From the NCBI GenBank assembly GCA_900468285.1, contig UBTF01000009.1, forward strand, positions 1-64,000: a stretch of DNA of 64,000 nt, written 5' to 3'. The notes below the pieces were generated by a model that worked only from the letters and a program-made list of their open reading frames with translations, did no database searches and was not told the origin of the DNA. Shown in pieces: positions 57,492 to 64,000 of the stretch; the first letter of the stretch is position 1; each line of letters begins with the position of its first letter. A program made the translations under genes and the position numbers. This DNA is from Hyphomicrobiales bacterium. Lineage in GTDB: Bacteria > Pseudomonadota > Alphaproteobacteria > Rhizobiales > Rhizobiaceae.

Positions 57492-60400
57492 ATGCACATT
57501 CTCGCCACCACATCCTCGTCCCTGGACGATCTGGCAGAGCCGGTTGATCTCAACCTCGGCCGGGCAGATGTGGTGGTGCTGTCATTTTCAGCCAGCGACC
57601 TCGGTGGGCTTGAACGCGCATGGCAGCGGACAACGGACGGATCGGTTTCGCTTGTTTCAGCGAATCTGACCGATCTTCGTCACCCGATGTCAGTCGATCT
57701 CTGGATCGAAAAGACGGCGGAACATGCCAAACTGATCCTTATCCGGATACTCGGTGGCGCTGACCGCTGGCGATACGGGGTCGAAGAGGTTTCGCGCGTG
57801 GCAAAGCGGCGAGGCATCAAGCTCGTCCTGTTGCCGGGCGAATGCTCCGAACGCGATGAAAAGCTGGAAGCGGCGTCCACGGTCGATTTGCCGACGCTGT
57901 CTTCCATTCTTTCCTTCTTCCGCGAGGGAGGCCCCGAAAACATGGACAGGGCCGCCCGGGGTCTTGCGACTTTTTCAAAAGGCGAATGGCCTGACCTTGC
58001 GGCTGAGCCACTGCCAAAAACCGGGTTCTACAGGCCCGGACAAGGCGTCGTCGAGCTTGAGCAAGCACGGACAGGCTTTGCTGCGGACGCGCCGCTTATA
58101 CCTGTCCTTTTCTATCGCTCGATGCTGATGGCAGGTGACGTTGCACCCATCGACGCCCTTTACGAAGCGCTGCATCAGCGCGGAATTTCACCGCTTCCAA
58201 TCTTCGTCTCCGGCCTGAAAGACGAAGACGCGATCCATTTTTTGACCGAGACACTAAGCCGGTTAAATCCATCGGCGATGGTGACAGCCACATCTTTCGC
58301 AAGCCAGTCTGATGCTTCAGGCATGACGCTTTTCGACAGGCTGGGCGTCGCGACATTCCAGGTCATCATGGCCACCACGCAACGGCTGGGCTGGGCCGAA
58401 AACATGCGAGGCCTCAACCCATCCGACCTTGCCATGCATGTGGTCCTGCCGGAACTGGATGGTCGAATCCTCTCCGGCGCGATTTCCTTCAAGCAGCCAG
58501 ATCCCACAGGTGGACGTGGCCTTGTCCACACGCCGGAAATGGACCGTGTCGCGCAGGTCGCCGATCGTCTCTGCGCATTCTTGAGGCTCAAGAACACGCC
58601 GCCGCGCAAGCGTCGTATCGTCATACTCATGCCAGATTATCCCGGTGCAGCACCTGGGCGCACCGGTTACGCCGTCGGGCTCGACGTGCCACAAAGCGTA
58701 TTGGAAATGCTGCACGATCTGCGTGACGCAGGCTACGCTGTCGACGGCATTCCCGCCTCGGCACGGGCGCTGATGGACCGGATCGAAACCGAGACCGCGC
58801 GTTTCGGACTTCGCGAATACGCAAGCTTCAGAACAACATTGCCGGAAGCTGCCAATTCGGCCCTGAGCCAGACATGGGGCGAGGCTGACCATGATGAAGC
58901 GGTAGAAGACGACGCCTTCCGGTTTCGTGCTGCGCAGTTTGGGTCCGTGGTGGTTGCGCTTGCGCCGGATCGCGGCCGCAACGCAGACAGACGCGTCGAT
59001 TACCATGATCCCGCCTTGCCGCCGCGCCATGCACTTGTGGCTTTCGGCGCCTGGATGAGGCTTCATCTGGACGCTCACGCCGTCATCCATGTCGGCGCTC
59101 ACGGCACATTGGAATGGTTGCCCGGGAAGACGGTGGCGCTGTCGGAGAGCTGTTTTCCGGAAATCGTCACGGGCGCTTTACCCGTCATCTATCCTTTCAT
59201 CGTGTCCAATCCCGGTGAAGCCGCGGTTGCGAAAAGACGCATCGCCGCCGTCACCATCGGACATATTCCTCCCGTCCTCATGGAGGCAGGCCTTTCTCCC
59301 GAGCAGATGGAACTGGAGCAGCTCGTTGATGAGTATGCGCAGGCCGATGGGCTTGATCGCCGCCGCCGTGACCGGCTGGCAAAGCTGATCGTGGATAAGG
59401 CGCAGGAAACGGGACTGGCATCGGAGGCAGGAGTGGCTGCCGGTGACGATGCCGACACGGCTCTGTCGCAGATCGATGCATTTCTGTGTGATCTCAAGGA
59501 TTTCGCGATCAAGGATGGGCAGCATGTCTTCGCACGCTGTGCGGAGGAGGAAACAGACCCGTTGAGACGGGAAAGCGCCATTGCCGAAAAGGCAGCATTG
59601 CTGGCAGCACTTGATGGACACCACATCCGCCCCGGTCCCTCGGGTGCTCCCGCGCGGGGACGACTGGACGTGCTTCCCACGGGCCGAAATCTGTACGCAG
59701 CCGATCCGCGCACGATGCCGACGCCAACCGCCTTCGAATTGGGACGAGCGGCAGGCGAGGAGGTGCTGCGCCATTATCTGCAAAGTCATGGCGACTGGCC
59801 CAGGAGCCTCGTTTTCGATCTCTGGGGCTCCGCATCCCTGCGCAATGGTGGTGAGGATGTCGGGCAGGCCCTGCATCTGATGGGTGCCAGGCCGATCCAT
59901 GATCGCAGCACCGGTCGCGTGACCGGCGTCGAGATCCTGCCGCCAGCGGCTCTCGGGCGCCCACGGGTGGATGTGACCTTTCGTATTTCAGGCCTGTTCC
60001 GCGACATGTTCCCGGCGCTCATCGCGCTGCTGGATGCCGCCGCCAAGGCCATTGCGCGCCGCACGGAATCGCCGGGGGATAATCCTCTTTCTGAAGAAGC
60101 AGAGAGGCTTGGGCACATACCGTCCCGCATTTTCGGCTCAGCGCCCGGAACCTATGGTGCAGGCATCGAGGAAAAACTGTCGGACGGAGATTGGAACGAC
60201 CGCGATGAGCTCGGTCAGGCCTACCTTAAGACGGCAAATCATTCCTTCGGTGGAGCGGACGGCCTCGACGTCACCGTCGATAATGGCTTTGCCATACAGG
60301 TAGCCAAGGCCGATCTGCTGGTTCACACCGGCGACGATCCCGGACGGGATTTGCTCGATGGCTCATCCGACGTCGCCTTCATGGGAGGCTATGCAGCGGC

Positions 60401-60839
60401 AAAGGCTGCGATTGGTCTGTCAGCGGATATCGTCGCGCTTGACACGACAGACCCTGCCCGCCCCAGGGCCCGCTCAATGGCGCAGGCCGTTGCGCGCGTG
60501 GTGCGGGCACGTGCAATCAACCCACGCTTTATCTCCGGGCAGATGCGACACGGACCACGCGGAGCCTCGGAGTTCGCCGAAACCGTCGACAGGCTGATTG
60601 CCTTTGCCGAAACGACGAACGCTGTCGCCTCGTCCCTGATAGAGGCTCTCTACGACGCCTATTTCGGAAATGAGGATGTTCGCGATTTCATCCTGAGGGA
60701 GAATCCGCAGGCAGCGGAGGTCATGGCAAGACGTTTCATCTCCGCGCGCAACCGGGGCCTCTGGCACACGCGGCGCAATGCGGTTGACGCTGAGTTAGAG
60801 ATGCTGATCCCGCCTCGATCCAGGAGGATGGAGGCATGA
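57492..60839 (+). CDS. cobN: Cobaltochelatase subunit CobN
   Basis: A 1,115-residue large subunit of the ATP-dependent aerobic cobaltochelatase CobNST, inserting cobalt into hydrogenobyrinic acid a,c-diamide. Family blocks: DLAMHVVLPELDGRILSGAISF, VHVGAHGTLEWLPGKTVALSE with the histidines of the chelatase core, PFIVSNPGEAAVAKRRI, GRNLYAADPRTMPTPTAFELG, and the C-terminal FIVGQ-like RFISGQMRHGPRGASEFAETVDRL. It is shorter than the 1,200-1,280 residues I recall for rhizobial and P. denitrificans CobN, but all blocks are present and the frame is unbroken. CobS and CobT lie elsewhere. cobG overlaps its stop. Confidence 0.95.
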   Translation: MHILATTSSSLDDLAEPVDLNLGRADVVVLSFSASDLGGLERAWQRTTDGSVSLVSANLTDLRHPMSVDLWIEKTAEHAKLILIRILGGADRWRYGVEEVSRVAKRRGIKLVLLPGECSERDEKLEAASTVDLPTLSSILSFFREGGPENMDRAARGLATFSKGEWPDLAAEPLPKTGFYRPGQGVVELEQARTGFAADAPLIPVLFYRSMLMAGDVAPIDALYEALHQRGISPLPIFVSGLKDEDAIHFLTETLSRLNPSAMVTATSFASQSDASGMTLFDRLGVATFQVIMATTQRLGWAENMRGLNPSDLAMHVVLPELDGRILSGAISFKQPDPTGGRGLVHTPEMDRVAQVADRLCAFLRLKNTPPRKRRIVILMPDYPGAAPGRTGYAVGLDVPQSVLEMLHDLRDAGYAVDGIPASARALMDRIETETARFGLREYASFRTTLPEAANSALSQTWGEADHDEAVEDDAFRFRAAQFGSVVVALAPDRGRNADRRVDYHDPALPPRHALVAFGAWMRLHLDAHAVIHVGAHGTLEWLPGKTVALSESCFPEIVTGALPVIYPFIVSNPGEAAVAKRRIAAVTIGHIPPVLMEAGLSPEQMELEQLVDEYAQADGLDRRRRDRLAKLIVDKAQETGLASEAGVAAGDDADTALSQIDAFLCDLKDFAIKDGQHVFARCAEEETDPLRRESAIAEKAALLAALDGHHIRPGPSGAPARGRLDVLPTGRNLYAADPRTMPTPTAFELGRAAGEEVLRHYLQSHGDWPRSLVFDLWGSASLRNGGEDVGQALHLMGARPIHDRSTGRVTGVEILPPAALGRPRVDVTFRISGLFRDMFPALIALLDAAAKAIARRTESPGDNPLSEEAERLGHIPSRIFGSAPGTYGAGIEEKLSDGDWNDRDELGQAYLKTANHSFGGADGLDVTVDNGFAIQVAKADLLVHTGDDPGRDLLDGSSDVAFMGGYAAAKAAIGLSADIVALDTTDPARPRARSMAQAVARVVRARAINPRFISGQMRHGPRGASEFAETVDRLIAFAETTNAVASSLIEALYDAYFGNEDVRDFILRENPQAAEVMARRFISARNRGLWHTRRNAVDAELEMLIPPRSRRMEA

Positions 60840-62197
60840 GCGCATTGTCTTCCGTCCCTGTTCAACCCTTTGCACGCCGCGGCTTCTGCCCGGCCTTGTC
60901 TGCGCCCATGCAGACGGGGGACGGCCTGTTATCCCGCATTGCGTTTACGGAACATTGTTCCCCTGACGACCTCCATGCACTCTGCACTCTCGCAATCCGG
61001 CACGGCAATGGACTGCTGGATATAACCGCTCGTGGCGGCCTGCAGTTTCGTGGCCTGACATTAGAAAGTGCCGCAAATCTGGAGCGTGAAGTGCTCGCGC
61101 TTGGCCTGCCGCTGCGACAGGGACTGGCCGTGGAAACCTCTCCGCTCGCTGGAATGGACGACACGGCAATCTGCGACCCTAGCGAAATAGTGAGCCGGAT
61201 AAGCGAAGCAGCCGCCGCTCTTGCCCTGCACGACAAACTGGCCGCCAAAATGTCCGTCATCATCGATGGCGGCGGCCACGTCGCCATGGCCGATCTCCTC
61301 GCCGATATTCGTTTGAAGGCTGCACGCGTCAGCGAAGCCTCCATGTGGGAATTGATGCTGGGGGGCAACGAAGACAAGACTTTGCGGGCAGGTTTCGTTG
61401 CGACAGAAGACGCGGCCACCGTTGTGATCGATCTTCTGTCGCATCTTGCCAACCTCGGTCGGAATGCGCGTGGACGCGACCTTGCTCTTTCCGAGATTGT
61501 CGCAATCTGCGGCAACCGGCTGGTCGCGGTTCCGGGGAAAGAAACGCAGGTAGAAACAGCACCATCCCCTTATGGCTTGCGACATGTTTCGAACAATCGC
61601 TTCGCTGCCGTCCTTGCTCCTGCATTCGGCCAGACGCCCGCTGAAAGACTGTCCTTCCTATGCGCCTTCGCGTCCAGCCTTGGTATGACAAGCGTCAGAC
61701 CGGGACCGGCACACGCCCTCTTCTTTATTGGCGACGAAGCAGCCTGCGACGCGCTTCTTGTCTATGCGCGTGAGAACGAGTTTGTCACCATCGCCAGCGA
61801 CCCAAGGTCCAGCATCGCGGCCTGTGCCGGACAGCCGGGCTGCGCGTCGGCCCATATCGTCACACGCGAACTGGCGAGCCATGCGGCAGCGGAGTGCGGC
61901 GATTTGCTTGACGGCTCGTTGACGCTTCACCTTTCCGGTTGCGGCAAGGGTTGCGCCCATCCCGGCGCTGCATCGCTGGCCTTTTCCGGCCATGAAGAAG
62001 GGCTGGCGTTCTTCCATTCCGGGAGTGTTTCCGGCGTTGCGGATGCGATTTTGCCACGCAACGATCAACGGGCAGCACTTTCGCGGCTTGCCCGATTATA
62101 CGAAAAAGAACATAAGCCCGGAGAAAATGCCCGCGCCCTGCTTGCCCGCCTCGGCAAACAAAGGATTGTCGCGGCGCTCCGACAGGATGATCGATGA
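60836..62197 (+). CDS. cobG: Precorrin-3B synthase CobG
   Basis: A 453-residue nitrite/sulfite-reductase-like Fe-S monooxygenase that uses O2 to hydroxylate precorrin-3A, the step that defines the aerobic route. RGFCPALSAPMQTGDGLLSRI, TARGGLQFRGL and LDITARGG are seen N-terminally; cluster cysteines lie in CAGQPGCASAHIV and LSGCGKGCAHPGAA. Two pseudo-repeats of the ferredoxin-like half and [4Fe-4S] half are visible. Start and stop overlap the neighbours by four bases (ATGA), so translation is coupled. Confidence 0.95.
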   Translation: MSALSSVPVQPFARRGFCPALSAPMQTGDGLLSRIAFTEHCSPDDLHALCTLAIRHGNGLLDITARGGLQFRGLTLESAANLEREVLALGLPLRQGLAVETSPLAGMDDTAICDPSEIVSRISEAAAALALHDKLAAKMSVIIDGGGHVAMADLLADIRLKAARVSEASMWELMLGGNEDKTLRAGFVATEDAATVVIDLLSHLANLGRNARGRDLALSEIVAICGNRLVAVPGKETQVETAPSPYGLRHVSNNRFAAVLAPAFGQTPAERLSFLCAFASSLGMTSVRPGPAHALFFIGDEAACDALLVYARENEFVTIASDPRSSIAACAGQPGCASAHIVTRELASHAAAECGDLLDGSLTLHLSGCGKGCAHPGAASLAFSGHEEGLAFFHSGSVSGVADAILPRNDQRAALSRLARLYEKEHKPGENARALLARLGKQRIVAALRQDDR

Positions 62198-62826
62198 CTG
62201 AATACGACTATATTCGCGACGGCAACGCGATCTATGAACGCTCCTTCGCGATGGTGCGGGAAGAGGCCGATCTTTCCGGCTTTACGCCCGACCAGGCTGA
62301 AATCGCCATTCGCATGATCCATGCCTGCGGACAGGTCGAGGCAGCGCAGCATTTTCGGTTCTCACCGGATTTCGTCACCGCCGCACGCGGTGCACTGGAG
62401 GCGGGCAAGCCCGTTCTGTGCGATGCTGAAATGGTGGCCCACGGTGTGACCCGCGCACGTCTGCCCGCCCGCAATGAGGTTATCTGCACACTCCGCGATC
62501 CCCGCACGCCTGAGATCGCAAAGACCATCGGCAATACCCGCTCCGCTGCCGCACTCAATCTGTGGGCCGAAAAGCTCGATGGCGCGGTCGTCGCGATTGG
62601 TAACGCACCGACGGCGTTGTTCTATCTGCTTGAATTGCTGGAAAGCGGGGCACCCCGTCCCGCCGCCATCATCGGTATGCCGGTGGGGTTTGTCGGAGCG
62701 ATGGAATCCAAGGACGCACTCGCCGAAAGCCCGCTTCGTATCCCCTATGCCATCGTCAAGGGTCGTCTTGGCGGTTCGGCGATGACTGCGGCTGCCATCA
62801 ACGCCGTCGCGAGGCCCGGCCTATGA
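62194..62826 (+). CDS. cobH: Precorrin-8X methylmutase CobH
   Basis: A 210-residue isomerase that moves the C11 methyl to C12, giving hydrogenobyrinic acid. The catalytic histidine is in IRMIHACGQVEAAQHF; family regions VLCDAEMVAHGVTRARLP, IGNAPTALFYLLEL and AAIIGMPVGFVGAMESKDAL follow. Length is normal. ATGA overlaps at both ends. Confidence 0.97.
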   Translation: MTEYDYIRDGNAIYERSFAMVREEADLSGFTPDQAEIAIRMIHACGQVEAAQHFRFSPDFVTAARGALEAGKPVLCDAEMVAHGVTRARLPARNEVICTLRDPRTPEIAKTIGNTRSAAALNLWAEKLDGAVVAIGNAPTALFYLLELLESGAPRPAAIIGMPVGFVGAMESKDALAESPLRIPYAIVKGRLGGSAMTAAAINAVARPGL

Positions 62827-63605
62827 GCGCGGCATTGTTCGATCCAGCACCGGGAACTGCGCTGAAAGGCAAGCTGATTGGCGTCGGCACCGGTCCAGGC
62901 GATCCGGAACTTCTGACGCTCAAAGCCGTGCGCGCCATTGAAACTGCCGACGTCCTCGCTTTTTTCTGCAAGAGGGGCAGCAAGGGTAACGGACGCGGCA
63001 TTGTGGAAAGCTTCATCCGGCCCGGCACGCTGGAAATGCCCCTTGTTTATCCGGTCACGGTCGAAAGCGACAAGAACGGCGACGATTATCGTCAGGCCAT
63101 CGCTTCCTTTTTCGATCAGTCCGCCAAGGACATTGCCGTGCATCTGGATGCCGGGCGCAGCGTCGCCGTGCTCTCGGAAGGCGATCCGCTGTTTTACGGC
63201 TCCTACATGCATCTGCATTTACGGCTTGCGCCATCCTATCCGGCAGAGGTCGTGGCGGGTATTACCGCCATGTCCGGCTGCTGGTCCATGGCTGGCCTGC
63301 CGCTTGTTCAGGGCGATGATATCCTGAGCGTTCTGCCGGGCACGCTGGGTGAGGAAACGCTCACCGAGCGCCTTTCCGGCACTGATGGTGCCGTCATCAT
63401 GAAAGTTGGCCGCAACCTGCCAAAAATTCGCCGAGCTCTGGAAAGGGTTGGAAAGCTGCAAAGCGCTCTTTATGTCGAGCGTGGCACCATGGAAAACGGT
63501 CATGCCATGCGGCTGGTGGAGCGTGACGGCTCTCCCGCACCCTATTTCTCGCTCGTCTTGGTACCCGGCTGGAAGGACAGACCCGCAGGCGGAGACGCCC
63601 AATGA
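62823..63605 (+). CDS. cobI: Precorrin-2 C20-methyltransferase CobI
   Basis: A 260-residue AdoMet-dependent class III methyltransferase. GVGTGPGDPELLTLKAVRAIETADV is the corrin/porphyrin methyltransferase start signature; VLSEGDPLFYGSYMHL and VAGITAMSGCWSMAGLPLVQGDD are the other AdoMet-pocket segments. It converts precorrin-2 to precorrin-3A, the substrate of CobG. Overlaps cobH and cobJ by four bases each. Confidence 0.96.
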   Translation: MSAALFDPAPGTALKGKLIGVGTGPGDPELLTLKAVRAIETADVLAFFCKRGSKGNGRGIVESFIRPGTLEMPLVYPVTVESDKNGDDYRQAIASFFDQSAKDIAVHLDAGRSVAVLSEGDPLFYGSYMHLHLRLAPSYPAEVVAGITAMSGCWSMAGLPLVQGDDILSVLPGTLGEETLTERLSGTDGAVIMKVGRNLPKIRRALERVGKLQSALYVERGTMENGHAMRLVERDGSPAPYFSLVLVPGWKDRPAGGDAQ

Positions 63606-64000
63606 ACGGACGCCTCACTGTCGTCGGCCTTGGCCCGGGAAATACTGGACAAATCACGCCCGAAGCACTGGACGCCGTCCGCGAGGCGGATGATTTTTTC
63701 GGCTACATCCCCTATCTCGACCGGCTTTCGCTGGCACCCCATCAGCGCCGCCATGCATCCGACAACAGGGAGGAAATCTCACGAGCTGAGGCAGCCCTGA
63801 CAATCGCAGCGGCGGGCGGCAAGGTCTGCGTCGTCTCCGGCGGTGACCCCGGGGTCTTTGCCATGGCTGCAGCGGTCTGCGAGGCAATTGAAAACGGTCC
63901 GGAGCACTGGCGGCAGATCGATCTGCGCGTTGTGCCTGGCGTAACGGCCATGCTGGCTGTTGCCGCCAAGGCGGGTGCGCCGCTGGGACATGATTTCTGC
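63602..64000 (+). CDS. cobJ: Precorrin-3B C17-methyltransferase CobJ (5' part, cut by window end)
   Basis: The reading frame runs 133 codons to the last base without a stop. It starts MNGRLTVVGLGPGNTGQITP, then FFGYIPYLDRL, CVVSGGDPGVFAMAAAV and VVPGVTAMLAVAAKAGAPLGHDFC, all matching CobJ, the ring-contracting methyltransferase that takes precorrin-3B to precorrin-4. The ATG overlaps the cobI stop (ATGA). About half of the protein lies outside; cobK, L and M may follow as in P. denitrificans. Confidence 0.95.
   Translation, partial: MNGRLTVVGLGPGNTGQITPEALDAVREADDFFGYIPYLDRLSLAPHQRRHASDNREEISRAEAALTIAAAGGKVCVVSGGDPGVFAMAAAVCEAIENGPEHWRQIDLRVVPGVTAMLAVAAKAGAPLGHDFC

Overview
The window reads as a chromosomal segment of an alphaproteobacterium of the family Rhizobiaceae, most like Agrobacterium/Rhizobium. 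The main reasons are a 2,830-residue cyclic beta-1,2-glucan synthase (ChvB/NdvB, found in Rhizobiaceae and Brucella), an aerobic cob gene set in Pseudomonas denitrificans/rhizobial style, a CenR/OtpR-type regulator, and a block of genes in the order expected for Rhizobiales. Base composition and codon use look even across the window. I saw no insertion sequence, prophage, integrase, CRISPR array, tRNA or rRNA. It is mostly core genome with a few accessory operons. No comparison or search could be run, so names rest on motifs, length and context. Layout: 1-6.6 kb is catabolic: a hydroxyisobutyrate-dehydrogenase-like enzyme, an alpha-ketoglutarate-semialdehyde-type aldehyde dehydrogenase, a PLP threonine/serine dehydratase, an L-2-hydroxyglutarate-oxidase-like flavoenzyme, a 47-residue membrane protein and an M20 amidohydrolase. 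7.2-15.7 kb is the giant chvB/ndvB, ending in a bidirectional terminator shared with yggS. 16.7-20.9 kb is leuS-lptE-holA. holA is then followed by a mosaic palindromic repeat and fdxA rather than parB, which looks like an old rearrangement junction. 21.1-26.7 kb (minus) holds fdxA, an S4 RNA-binding protein, a Suv3-like helicase with a long low-complexity tail, and a UbiH-type monooxygenase. 26.8-37.8 kb is a conserved Rhizobiales block: tesB, glnK-amtB behind a near-consensus sigma-54 promoter, ftsK behind a full CtrA box, lolA, xth, a cyclic-nucleotide-binding protein, cenR, an L,D-transpeptidase and leuC. leuC is preceded by a small ORF and an attenuator-like hairpin. 38.0-44.7 kb carries an RbbA-type export operon (adaptor, double-ATPase/permease fusion, permease) behind an operator-like inverted repeat, then an amino-acid ABC permease and binding protein without an ATPase. 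44.9-50.1 kb is the translation block ffh-chorismate mutase-rpsP-rimM-trmD, with rplS split off by a TSUP transporter gene on the other strand. 50.4-64.0 kb starts with a metallo-beta-lactamase-fold hydrolase and then becomes the cobalamin locus. cobC and cobD diverge from overlapping start codons, and cobO-cobQ lie on the minus strand. A cobalamin riboswitch on the plus strand precedes DUF1636-cobW-cobN-cobG-cobH-cobI-cobJ, most joined by 4-base ATGA overlaps; cobJ runs off the end. CobG plus CobN mark the aerobic, late-cobalt-insertion route. CobI, CobG, CobJ and CobH build and rearrange the ring, CobN with outside CobS/CobT inserts cobalt, CobO adenosylates, CobQ amidates, and CobC/CobD supply and attach the aminopropanol arm. 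cobA, cobF, cobK, cobL, cobM, cobB, cobS and cobT must lie elsewhere. The strongest regulatory observations are the CtrA box at ftsK, the sigma-54 promoter at glnK-amtB and the B12 riboswitch. The best candidates for something undescribed are the leuC leader ORF/hairpin, the DUF1636 protein in the cob operon, the shared 17-base motif before ubiH and cenR, and the holA/fdxA junction.
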